Virus record (IMG/VR): IMGVR_UViG_3300031801_000022
Span: 1 to 23,256 of that record
Strand: one strand, 5' to 3'
Source of the DNA: a virus
Length of the DNA: 23,256 nucleotides
Shown here: positions 1 through 5,390 of the stretch, one piece after another
Layout: each line of letters begins with the position of its first letter
Position numbering within the stretch: the first letter of the stretch is position 1
The notes under the pieces: generated by a model
Told to the model about the DNA's origin: nothing
Seen by the model: only the letters and a program-made list of their open reading frames with translations
Databases searched by the model: none
Translations under genes and position numbers: made by a program

Positions 1-48
1 GAAGTCTATGGTTAACTTACTCACGCTGTCAATTCCAATTTTCGTCAT
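1..48 (-). CDS. Hypothetical protein, N-terminal fragment cut by window edge
   Basis: Only the first 16 codons are in the window (MTKIGIDSVSKLTIDF). The start is supported by a good ribosome site, AGGAAATAACC, directly before the ATG at 48-46. The site overlaps the stop codon (TAG, 60-58) of the gene upstream, so the two are probably translated in series from one leftward transcript. No function can be given from so short a piece. Confidence 0.5.
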   Translation of the reverse strand, partial: MTKIGIDSVSKLTIDF

Positions 49-57
49 GGTTATTTC

Positions 58-444
58 CTAAGTGTAATATGTTCCACAAATTACTGCTTCATCATATCTA
101 TCGTGGGAAGCTGGTAGATACTTGATAACTATTCCTGAGAAAAAACTGTCTGATAAATAACCATCCCAGTCTATCGCCCAATTTGGTCGTGGTGATATCC
201 ACGGTCCAATACCCCAGCTTGTAAACTCATGTAATGGATATATCCAACTTTTAAAACGCACGTAATTTTCCGTTTTGTCGCAGAGTTCCTCCTTTCTTTT
301 TTCAGTCAAATCTTCTTCGGATCGAATTAAATCTAGTTCGATTAACTCAGGAATCGTTAAATCCCAAACATACAAAATATCGCGTGGTACGTGATTGGTT
401 TTAATCGTTACTTCAACAGCATATTTGGATGGGCTATTAGTCAT
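58..444 (-). CDS. Hypothetical early protein, 128 aa
   Basis: I do not recognise this family. The product is 128 residues and rich in aromatics and acidic residues; a Trp/Pro-rich stretch (WGIGPWISPRPNWAIDWDG, about residues 77-95) is its most distinctive part. No signal peptide or membrane segment is seen. The ATG overlaps the stop of the upstream gene by four bases (ATGA at 444-441) and its own ribosome site is weak, which points to translational coupling. It belongs to the leftward cluster of small early-type genes, which in phages often act on the host, but nothing here shows that directly. Confidence 0.7.
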   Translation of the reverse strand: MTNSPSKYAVEVTIKTNHVPRDILYVWDLTIPELIELDLIRSEEDLTEKRKEELCDKTENYVRFKSWIYPLHEFTSWGIGPWISPRPNWAIDWDGYLSDSFFSGIVIKYLPASHDRYDEAVICGTYYT

Positions 445-752
445 TTGTTCTTTGCTTTCTTGTGTTGAAATCTATAAATACGGGAATATTTCTTAGGGGT
501 CCACTTTTCAAAACATTCTTTACAAGTGGGATCGTGTAAGGCCTCTTCTAGATTACGTAGTACACTTTCATGAGGCATTAAATAGGGTTTTTCACAAGTT
601 GGACATAAAATAACATCCATATCGCTATTGTCAATTGCTTCCTGGAGAATACGCCCTTCCTGAAATATAAGGTCTAATAATGGTTGGCCTCCCGCGGAGA
701 AACATACTGGTGCTTTAGTTTTTTGTAAATGAGGGGTTTCTATAATCTGCAT
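441..752 (-). CDS. Hypothetical zinc-ribbon-like protein, 103 aa
   Basis: Two CxxC pairs (CPTC at residues 50-53 and CKEC at 77-80) are spaced by 23 residues, the pattern of a zinc ribbon or treble-clef metal site. The C-terminus (from about residue 86) is basic, with repeated Lys/Arg, so binding to nucleic acid or to a host transcription factor is a reasonable inference but not shown. The start at 752 has AAAGGAAA about 12 bases upstream. It overlaps the next gene by four bases. A fifth Cys (residue 17) lies outside the pairs. Family not recognised. Confidence 0.75.
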   Translation of the reverse strand: MQIIETPHLQKTKAPVCFSAGGQPLLDLIFQEGRILQEAIDNSDMDVILCPTCEKPYLMPHESVLRNLEEALHDPTCKECFEKWTPKKYSRIYRFQHKKAKNK

Positions 753-793
753 GTAATTCTGGTTTCCTTTCGCTGGAGATAGAGTAACTGATT

Positions 794-815
794 GCAGACC
801 ATGCTACTGGTCTGC
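794..815. repeat. 7-bp inverted repeat between leftward genes
   Basis: GCAGACC and GGTCTGC pair perfectly around an 8-base loop. On the leftward transcript it lies between the 129-aa gene and the zinc-ribbon-like gene, in the leader of the latter. No T-run follows on the minus strand, so it is not a standard terminator; it could be a processing or pausing hairpin, or an operator. Confidence 0.4.
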
Positions 816-870
816 TGTCGGACACTCTTTTTCTTTCATTTATCGTGGCGACGACGATTTGCAGGCAAGG

Positions 871-1260
871 TCAATACATTCTTTTCCAGCTCCTTCCACA
901 GCGGTGGAAATTGAACACTTCTAGCAGTAGTTCTTTATCTTTTCCTGTTATAACACGGCACGCACTATCAAACCAATCCGAAAACCAATATTCAACCCGA
1001 GTTATCCGGTCTTTTTCTGGATCCTCTGAATTGTAATAAAATCGGTACTCTGATGCGGGGCCACCCCAACTAATCTGGTAGCGCCAGTAATTGTCGGAAT
1101 CTACATAATCGAACGATAGGTGGTACGCTAAAAAACTGCCTAGATCGTCTACGTATTCTTCGCCTTTCTGGAATGCTTCCCATAATAGACGGAGATCATC
1201 GAGTGAAGATACTAATTCGTCGTCTATTCTTTCTTGACAAGTGGGTTGCGTTTTGGCCAT
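871..1260 (-). CDS. Hypothetical early protein, 129 aa
   Basis: Family not recognised. The ATG at 1260 (protein begins MAKTQPTCQ) is preferred over an upstream in-frame TTG at 1275 because AAAAGGAACC stands directly before it. The product is acidic and very rich in Tyr, Trp and Phe between residues 48 and 95 (for example YWRYQISWGG and YRFYYNSEDP), with a basic end. It looks like a small soluble protein. It follows a terminator-like hairpin (1308-1358), so it may be read from its own start or by read-through. No catalytic motif is visible. Confidence 0.7.
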   Translation of the reverse strand: MAKTQPTCQERIDDELVSSLDDLRLLWEAFQKGEEYVDDLGSFLAYHLSFDYVDSDNYWRYQISWGGPASEYRFYYNSEDPEKDRITRVEYWFSDWFDSACRVITGKDKELLLEVFNFHRCGRSWKRMY

Positions 1261-1307
1261 ATGGTTCCTTTTCAAAAAGATGGTAGTGGAAAATAAAATC
1301 GATAATA

Positions 1308-1358
1308 AACGGTCTATTGCTGGAAGAAAAACGTGGCATGATGTAGCAATAGACCGTT
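1308..1358 (-). terminator. Probable leftward terminator, 14-bp stem
   Basis: Bases 1308-1321 and 1345-1358 form a perfect 14-bp inverted repeat (core CGGTCTATTGCT / AGCAATAGACCG) around 23 bases. On the minus strand the stem is followed by TTTATTATCGATTTTATTTT, a broken T-tract. It lies in the gap between the 150-aa gene and the 129-aa gene. The long loop and interrupted T-tract make it imperfect; an operator is the alternative. Confidence 0.5.
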
Positions 1359-1390
1359 CGATATAAATTCTATCTTTCTTTCTGGAATAT

Positions 1391-1843
1391 CTACCCTAGT
1401 TTCTTCCCACGATCTATTTCTCTTTGTTCCTTTCTATAGTTTTCATATTTGAGAAGTAGTTTTTCATGGTCTTTTCGTTCCTTTCTCTCACAAGCTAAAA
1501 TCCACGAAACGCACTGCCAAACAATATTATCTGGTTCTGTATTCCAATCTTTATGGTCTACGCCGCATTCGGACTGTTTGATGTTCTCGAAAAAATCCAG
1601 ATATGGATTCTTATCAAAGAAGTAGGTCAGTTGGCCTCTAATCATTAGCATATCCGCATTCGGGTTTAATCTTTGCAATTCTGGACCATAAACTTTGGCT
1701 TCGGCATCCCAACTACCCTGGTTATAAAAGCCTGCAAAAAAGTCGTCCTTGTGCCCTATTAAATCTACTGGTACGGTAATTTCGATCTTGAAAATATCCT
1801 TATGGAACACATTATAGCCAAAAACTTCGATTTCTGTTTCCAT
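1391..1843 (-). CDS. Hypothetical protein, 150 aa, long paralogue of a tandem pair
   Basis: Family not recognised. It shares most of its core with the gene immediately upstream: the M-TEIE-FG start, a KIEITVP-type stretch, QGSWD, YGPELQRLNP and a VSWILA-ER motif occur in both in the same order. This copy has two insertions (about residues 32-40 and 73-97) and a 28-residue charged helical tail (from about 119) absent from the short copy. AGGAAAAC precedes the ATG. The two copies are also close at DNA level over 1482-1560 and 1892-1970, which indicates a fairly recent duplication. Confidence 0.75.
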   Translation of the reverse strand: METEIEVFGYNVFHKDIFKIEITVPVDLIGHKDDFFAGFYNQGSWDAEAKVYGPELQRLNPNADMLMIRGQLTYFFDKNPYLDFFENIKQSECGVDHKDWNTEPDNIVWQCVSWILACERKERKDHEKLLLKYENYRKEQREIDRGKKLG

Positions 1844-1878
1844 GGTAATTGTTTTCCTATATTCGTGGCGTAGTAGGA

Positions 1879-2154
1879 TTAGGATTTACGGTCCTTTCTC
1901 TCAAAAGCTAAAATCCACGAAACGTATTGCCAAACAATATCATCTGGTGCTGTGTTCCAATTTTTATCCAGACCTAGTTCAGCTAGTTCTACTCGAATCT
2001 TTATCATATCCGCATCCGGGTTTAATCTTTGCAATTCTGGACCGTAAAATTCTGCATCATCATCCCAACTACCCTGGTGGCCCATTAAATCTGCTGGTAC
2101 GGTAATTTCGATACTGAAAAAGCTACCGCCAAAATATTCGATTTCTGTTGTCAT
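1879..2154 (-). CDS. Hypothetical protein, 91 aa, short paralogue of a tandem pair
   Basis: Short member of the duplicated pair. It keeps the shared core (TEIE-FG, SIEITVPADL, YGPELQRLNPDADM, DIVWQ-VSWILAFER) and ends right after it, lacking the charged tail of the 150-aa copy. The ribosome site GGGAG lies nine bases before the ATG and overlaps the end of the 124-aa gene upstream. No membrane segment or catalytic motif is seen. It could be the ancestral compact form, or a trimmed duplicate whose larger sister has diverged. Confidence 0.75.
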   Translation of the reverse strand: MTTEIEYFGGSFFSIEITVPADLMGHQGSWDDDAEFYGPELQRLNPDADMIKIRVELAELGLDKNWNTAPDDIVWQYVSWILAFERKDRKS

Positions 2155-2163
2155 GGTTTCTCC

Positions 2164-2538
2164 CTATCCTTGTTTACGTTGACGCCACCAAAAAGATGCT
2201 TGCCCAGCTTTTTTCGCTTTCTCGTATCGCTTGGCAAGCGTGGTTTCCCTAAAGAGAATACAAGCTTGGACAGATTTTTTTATGGCCTGAAATGGCTCGA
2301 TATCTATGATATTTTTTCGTTGATTGTATGCTTGTAAAGCATGGAGTTGGTCTAGGGTTTTCTGGAGTTGTTTTTTTCCAGTAACGTAAACCTTCTCGTT
2401 TTTACAGTCGGAAAACAGTCTGTTGATATCTTTACAGAGGTTTTCTAAGGTTATAGCCTGCGTTTTTACCAATTCTAGGTGTTCTGGAGGATAATTGATT
2501 CGTTTACGATGGAATTCCTGCATTTGGTACTTGTCCAT
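2164..2538 (-). CDS. Hypothetical basic helical protein, 124 aa
   Basis: Family not recognised. The product is basic and predicted mostly helical, with a heptad-like stretch around residues 28-70 (ENLCKDINRLF then KKQLQKTLDQLHALQAYNQ) and a strongly basic C-terminus (AKRYEKAKKAG ... WWRQRKQG). This would fit a small nucleic-acid-binding or coiled-coil protein, by inference only. The start at 2538 has AGGAAAC in front of it. It is the first gene behind a recognisable promoter (-10 TATAAT at 2586-2591), so it likely heads its own leftward unit with the two paralogues below it. Confidence 0.7.
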   Translation of the reverse strand: MDKYQMQEFHRKRINYPPEHLELVKTQAITLENLCKDINRLFSDCKNEKVYVTGKKQLQKTLDQLHALQAYNQRKNIIDIEPFQAIKKSVQACILFRETTLAKRYEKAKKAGQASFWWRQRKQG

Positions 2539-2560
2539 TTGTGTTTCCTAGCTAGAAATT

Positions 2561-2600
2561 GGACTTGGTTTGGTGTCTATGTGAAATTATAGCCAAGTCC
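2561..2600. repeat. Inverted repeat framing the -10 box: candidate operator
   Basis: GGACTTGG (2561-2568) and CCAAGTCC (2593-2600) are perfect inverted arms with centres 32 bp apart, about three helical turns. One arm sits in the -35/-10 spacer of the leftward promoter at 2586-2613 and the other just past its expected start site, the geometry of a repressor site. Confidence 0.45.
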
Positions 2601-2613
2601 ATTGGAAATACAA
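2586..2613 (-). promoter_or_regulatory. Leftward sigma70-like promoter
   Basis: On the minus strand, TTGTAT (2613-2608), a 16-bp spacer and a consensus TATAAT (2591-2586). The expected start near 2579 leaves a leader of about 40 bases before the ATG at 2538. Arms of an inverted repeat overlap it. Confidence 0.55.
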
Positions 2614-2791
2614 GGTAAAATTGCTTAGATTCCCTATAAAATAAGGATGAAAGCCCAGTCGAAGTGTTGGGATAGGTCAAAGCGTATGCTATTAAAAATT
2701 GAAGTGATTTTTTAGAGTAAAGAAAGAAACTCATAAAGAATCACCACACTTTGACCACCCACGACACTTGGCTGGCACCAAATGACCAGTT

Positions 2792-2890
2792 TTATATGGT
2801 TGAATCATTGGTTTCATTGATGGTTTCCAGGGTTTCGTAGAAACTATTTAGATCGATTTCATAATCTTCAGTAATCTGGTCTTTTGTCAT
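2792..2890 (-). CDS. Acidic microprotein, 32 aa
   Basis: A short reading frame begins with ATG at 2890 behind the strong site AAGGAAAATACC and ends with TAA at 2792. The product (MTKDQITEDYEIDLNSFYET then LETINETNDSTI) is acidic and probably helical, with no Cys and no membrane segment. Its start context matches that of its leftward neighbours (GGAAA, A-rich gap, ACC before ATG), the main reason to accept it. It lies between a terminator hairpin (2929-2958) and the promoter of the 124-aa gene. Function unknown; very small acidic phage proteins are sometimes host-enzyme inhibitors or DNA mimics, which is speculation here. Confidence 0.5.
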   Translation of the reverse strand: MTKDQITEDYEIDLNSFYETLETINETNDSTI

Positions 2891-2928
2891 GGTATTTTCC
2901 TTTTCCAGTGGTGCCGATAAAGTCTACG

Positions 2929-2958
2929 AAAAAGGCCAGTCTAAGTACTGGCCTTTTT
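2929..2958. terminator. Bidirectional intrinsic terminator
   Basis: AAAAAGGCCAGT (2929-2940) and ACTGGCCTTTTT (2947-2958) form a perfect 12-bp stem with a 6-base loop, with A/T runs on both sides so it can act on either strand. It separates the repeat-rich gap (2959-3308) from the microprotein gene. Confidence 0.8.
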
Positions 2959-2998
2959 GGGAGTCTTTATATTATGGTTTATTTGTGTGGTTTTATGC

Positions 2999-3056
2999 TG
3001 TCTGGTGCCCTTTTCCGGTTAAATAGGGTTGTCTGGTGCCCTTTTCCGGTTAAATA
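2999..3056. repeat. 27-bp direct repeat, two copies
   Basis: Two identical 27-bp copies (2999-3025 and 3030-3056, period 31) begin TGTCTGGTGCCC and end CGGTTAAATA. Three shorter TCTGGTG motifs follow up to about 3105. Together with the T-run and 9-bp repeats they fill a 350-bp gap without genes. Confidence 0.85.
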
Positions 3057-3145
3057 AAAAAATAGGTTTCTGGTGCCTTGTGTGGTTTTCTGGTGTCTGG
3101 TGTCCTTCCGCGGTTTCCCGGGGCTTTCCGGGAAAAAATTTTACA

Positions 3146-3181
<36 letters not shown>

Positions 3182-3187
3182 CGTGGC

Positions 3188-3259
3188 TATATTACCTATA
3201 TTACCTATATTACCTATATTATCTATTTTACCTATATTACCTATTTTACCTATTTTACC
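3188..3259. repeat. Eight tandem 9-bp repeats
   Basis: TATATTACC and variants (TATTTTACC, TATATTATC) are repeated eight times in unbroken 9-bp register. The tract starts six bases after the T-run. No ribosome site or credible gene uses it; reading frames across it are a by-product of the repeat. Confidence 0.85.
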
Positions 3260-3263
3260 CAAT

Positions 3264-3295
3264 CCCCCCAATCTACCATTTGGCAGACCGGGGGG
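3264..3295. repeat. C6/G6 hairpin at the end of the repeat tract
   Basis: CCCCCC (3264-3269) and GGGGGG (3290-3295) can pair around 20 bases; CTTTT follows on the plus strand. It lies 14 bases beyond the stop of the 67-aa leftward gene and may help end that transcript, though no T-run follows on the minus strand. Confidence 0.4.
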
Positions 3296-3308
3296 CTTTT
3301 AGGTATCA

Positions 3309-3512
3309 CTAAGTCAACCAGATTATCTCACCCCATTCCTCACTTGTCTCGCTTTCTAGTTGGCCCTTGTAAAATTCAGTACGGGCAAGCCGTCTATTAA
3401 ACTCTTCGTAAAAATCATACAAGCCAGACGTATTGGGGGTGTAGCTGATCTTGGAGTGCGGTTTGTGTAATACTTCACCTTTTAGAATGCGGGCTCTTAG
3501 CTTTCCACTCAT
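3309..3512 (-). CDS. Hypothetical protein, 67 aa
   Basis: Family not recognised. The start at 3512 (MSGKLRARIL) is chosen because AAGGGAAAAC precedes it; a longer in-frame version to 3788 would run through the promoter and leader described at 3521-3597 and across the next gene, so it is rejected. The N-terminus is basic, the C-terminus acidic and Trp-containing. It is preceded by its own promoter module, nearly the same as that of the 79-aa gene, so the two are probably co-regulated although transcribed separately. Confidence 0.7.
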   Translation of the reverse strand: MSGKLRARILKGEVLHKPHSKISYTPNTSGLYDFYEEFNRRLARTEFYKGQLESETSEEWGEIIWLT

Positions 3513-3520
3513 TTGTTTTC

Positions 3521-3597
3521 CCTTGTAAAATTTGAAACAGTAAAAGCGATACGTGCACGATAGACTATAGCGGATTGCCTTGCAAGGGCAAAACCAA
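3521..3597 (-). promoter_or_regulatory. Leftward promoter-leader module, copy A
   Basis: On the minus strand, TTGCAA (3585-3580), a 17-bp spacer and TATCGT (3562-3557). An 8-bp palindrome, CGTGCACG (3552-3559), overlaps the -10 box and would suit a repressor. The leader (3521-3555) matches that of copy B with one mismatch in 35 bases. It drives the 67-aa gene. Confidence 0.6.
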
Positions 3598-3600
3598 GAT

Positions 3601-3840
3601 TTATTTGATGGGGGGAGAGTAGTTTCCTCGGTATCCGAAAAAAGTTGTAGGTTGATAGTTTCTAGAAAGCTTATTTCCGTCCCGTTCCATATTAACCAGA
3701 ATCTTGGCGAGCCGTTTGTTGATTTTTCGGATTTCATCGTCGATCCGGTAATAGGCTCGGCTCGTTTGCATGGGTTGTAGTTTGACAATTCGATTCATCA
3801 GCAGCTGAGAGTGCCTAAAAACAGGCGTTAGCTTGCTCAT
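3601..3840 (-). CDS. Hypothetical basic protein, 79 aa
   Basis: Family not recognised. The start at 3840 (MSKLTPVFRH) has AAGGGGAAAAA directly before it; the longer frame to 3963 would cross the promoter and is rejected. The product is strongly basic with a central helical stretch (RIDDEIRKINKRLAKILVN, about residues 32-50), so binding to nucleic acid is plausible but unproven. It shares its N-terminal pattern (MS-KL) and its whole promoter-leader with the 67-aa gene downstream; the proteins otherwise show no clear similarity, which suggests that the control module rather than the coding part was copied. Confidence 0.7.
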   Translation of the reverse strand: MSKLTPVFRHSQLLMNRIVKLQPMQTSRAYYRIDDEIRKINKRLAKILVNMERDGNKLSRNYQPTTFFGYRGNYSPPIK

Positions 3841-3847
3841 TTTTTCC

Positions 3848-3925
3848 CCTTGTAAAATTTGAAACAGTAAAAGTGATACGTGTAAAATACACCATATCAA
3901 ATTGCCTGTCAACCGTGAAACCAAG
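3848..3925 (-). promoter_or_regulatory. Leftward promoter-leader module, copy B
   Basis: On the minus strand, consensus TTGACA (3912-3907), a 17-bp spacer and TATTTT (3889-3884). The inverted repeat GTGTA-AAA-TACAC (3880-3892) covers the -10 box, as the palindrome does in copy A. The leader (3848-3882) is nearly identical to that of copy A 327 bp away. It drives the 79-aa gene. Confidence 0.7.
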
Positions 3926-3981
3926 AAATTCAAAAAAATAATTTCCAGGTTACCGATTCGCATGACTGCCCCATTCTAGAA

Positions 3982-4668
3982 TTATGTGTTAGCGTTCGCG
4001 GCCATTAGCTGCTCTGTTACCAGCTCCGCCAGTTGTTCAGATTCGTCGATCACCTCCTCATCTACTTCGTCGGTTGCCTCTTCCTCCTCTTCATCGATTG
4101 CTTCAAAATGCTCCGTTTCGATTTTGTCGACCAGGTCAGGGACCAATGCGTGGATAGATAAATCGCAATTAGTCAGTCTCTTCCAGGTTGCCGCGTAGGC
4201 TTGCTTGTCCCATCCATCTAATGGGGTAGTTTTAAGACTACCGTCATCATTCGTGGCCAGCGCTTGGCAATAACGCTCAACCGCGGAATACGTGATAGAC
4301 TCAACGTGCTGCATTCCAGCCACGTACGTACAGACTTCGCCAAACCTAAGCTGATTTCCAAAATAGACCGGGATACCATTGCGAAGAAAAACTAAAGCCT
4401 TCCTTTTTGGGCCCTTTTTTTTGTTCGATATCCCAAAGTATAAATCGGCCTGTTCGCGAAACCAGTGCACAGGTTGCTCCGATAGTTCGGTATTGTCGAT
4501 CCTGATGATTACAGCCCGCCCATTTTTGCGGGTTATCTGCGCCAGGGTCTGAATGCCAACGTTTTCCGCCGCAAGAAAATTCGCGGCACATAAACGAGTA
4601 AATTCCCGCTCGTTCTTAAATAACATTGTGCTACCGTCGAGGGTAGCTAGATAGGGTACGGTTGCCAT
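3982..4668 (-). CDS. Hypothetical protein with acidic tail, 228 aa, beside the putative origin
   Basis: This is the first leftward gene after the divergent control region. Family not recognised. Visible parts: a mixed globular region (residues 1-180) with a basic patch (KKKGPKRK, 83-90), then a strongly acidic stretch (about 184-217) before a short Ala/Asn end. A basic core with an acidic tail is common in single-strand-binding proteins and other DNA-associated proteins, and the position next to the iteron-like array would suit a replication or regulatory protein, but I see no winged-helix, OB or other named motif. Start: AAGGAAAAG lies eight bases before the ATG. The 5' leader carries a chain of hairpins (4713-4858), so expression may be controlled at RNA level. 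Confidence 0.8.
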   Translation of the reverse strand: MATVPYLATLDGSTMLFKNEREFTRLCAANFLAAENVGIQTLAQITRKNGRAVIIRIDNTELSEQPVHWFREQADLYFGISNKKKGPKRKALVFLRNGIPVYFGNQLRFGEVCTYVAGMQHVESITYSAVERYCQALATNDDGSLKTTPLDGWDKQAYAATWKRLTNCDLSIHALVPDLVDKIETEHFEAIDEEEEEATDEVDEEVIDESEQLAELVTEQLMAANANT

Positions 4669-4712
4669 TTTGTCTTTTCCTTATAAAAAAAACGAATGGC
4701 AGTCATGCGAAC

Positions 4713-4858
4713 CGGGAACCCGGTGTTCCCGACATAGGCGGCGGTATGAACCCGCATACGTTGCTCATGCAAGCCCCCGTGCTATAGGGGGTAGCCTTGG
4801 ATGGCTAGGTTGGAGCAATGTACCTACGGCCGATCTATTATCTAGCCCGCCTTTCGGC
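4713..4858 (-). other. Chain of hairpins in leader of the 228-aa gene; candidate structured RNA
   Basis: Six simple hairpins follow each other: CGGGAA/TTCCCG with a 7-base loop (4713-4731), GTATG/CATAC (4744-4759), TTGC/GCAA (4761-4772), CCCCC/GGGGG (4774-4791), TAGGT/ACCTA (4806-4826), and GCC/GGC (4849-4858), whose loop reads GAAA on the minus strand, a GNRA tetraloop. The stretch is richer in GC than its surroundings and contains no supported gene. Orientation is inferred from the GNRA loop and from its position just before the leftward ATG at 4668. It does not fold as a tRNA and I do not recognise a riboswitch. Confidence 0.4.
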
Positions 4859-4979
4859 TCTTCGGCTGGCCAACGTTTGACCAGCGGTATGGGCTGTGAT
4901 CGACTACAGAGGCAGTAGACCATAGTATCGGCCATCGGTCAAGCCCGTGGACACAAAAAAGCCAATTTATTTTTGAGCG

Positions 4980-5034
4980 TTTGTCCACTAGTCGCGTGTA
5001 TAGCATAGTGGGGATTTGTTCACTAGTCGCATGT
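4980..5034. repeat. 20-bp imperfect direct repeat
   Basis: TTTGTCCACTAGTCGCGTGT (4980-4999) and TTTGTTCACTAGTCGCATGT (5015-5034) differ at two positions and are 35 bp apart. They lie just left of the 28-bp palindrome and are probably protein-binding sites. Confidence 0.7.
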
Positions 5035-5041
5035 TCACCAT

Positions 5042-5069
5042 CCAATTTTATGTCATGACATAAAATTGG
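5042..5069. repeat. 28-bp perfect palindrome
   Basis: A perfect 14+14 palindrome centred on TGTCA|TGACA, with outer arms CCAATTTTA and TAAAATTGG. It marks the left end of the 16-bp repeat array and contains the same TGACA core; the 12-bp palindrome ATGTCATGACAT (5209-5220) closes the right end. Confidence 0.9.
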
Positions 5070-5070
5070 T

Positions 5071-5219
5071 TGTCATAAACCTGTCATGTCATAAACCTGT
5101 CATGTCAGATTCATGGCCTGACATTTTTATGGCCTGACACATTTATGGTGTGACACATTTATGGTGTGACACATTTATGGTGTGACACATTTATGGTGTG
5201 ACACATTTATGTCATGACA
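5071..5219. repeat. Iteron-like array of 16-bp units, candidate replication origin
   Basis: Units start at 5071, 5087, 5103, 5119, 5135, 5151, 5167, 5183, 5199 and 5215, always 16 bp apart. The first two are TGTCATAAACCTGTCA; from 5135 four are TGACACATTTATGGTG; the others are variants. The left units carry the inverse of the right-hand motif (ATAAACC against GGTTTAT), so orientation flips within one register. An A8T8 tract and AT-rich DNA follow directly. Iterons beside an AT-rich stretch are typical of theta-type origins; an operator or partition site is the alternative. Confidence 0.7.
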
Positions 5220-5240
5220 TTTTTCCGCCCCCTAGGTAAG

Positions 5241-5390
5241 CTAAAAAAAATTTTTTTTAAAATCCCTAAATACCCATTTATAAATTAATTTTTCATTTTA
5301 TAGAAAAAGAGGTTTATAAAAAGGAGTCTCTTTAAAACCCCCTAAAAGGAGTCTCTTTAAAACCACCTTATAAATCTTTCCATTCGGCCA
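5241..5390. other. AT-rich stretch with A8T8 tract
   Basis: Starts with A8T8 (5243-5258), an intrinsically bent or easily opened sequence, and stays AT-rich to about 5390. No gene is present. Next to the 16-bp array it could serve as a DNA-unwinding element. Confidence 0.45.
5319..5364. repeat. 21-bp direct repeat in AT-rich stretch
   Basis: Two identical 21-bp copies (5319-5339 and 5344-5364, period 25) built on AAAAGGAGTCTCTTTAAAAC. Probably binding sites; AGGAGTCTC resembles a ribosome site but no reading frame follows at the right distance. Confidence 0.75.

Noticed and set aside
845-1036. 63-codon rightward frame
   Set aside because: Antisense to the well-supported 129-aa gene and without ribosome site.
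2552-2734. 60-codon leftward frame
   Set aside because: No ribosome site, and it covers the promoter and inverted repeat before the 124-aa gene.
3513-3788. Upstream extension of the 67-aa gene
   Set aside because: It would cross a promoter module and overlap most of the 79-aa gene; an internal ATG has the good ribosome site.
4700-4860. Possible tRNA (GC-rich, GGTTC-like pieces, 6-bp stem with 7-base loop)
   Set aside because: No acceptor stem closes the region, the T-loop consensus fails (T where A58 is expected), and the candidate anticodon loop lacks U33.
4842-5045. 67-codon leftward frame
   Set aside because: No ribosome site, and it covers direct repeats and part of the structured leader.
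5071-5219. Possible CRISPR array
   Set aside because: The units are 16 bp, directly adjacent and without spacers.
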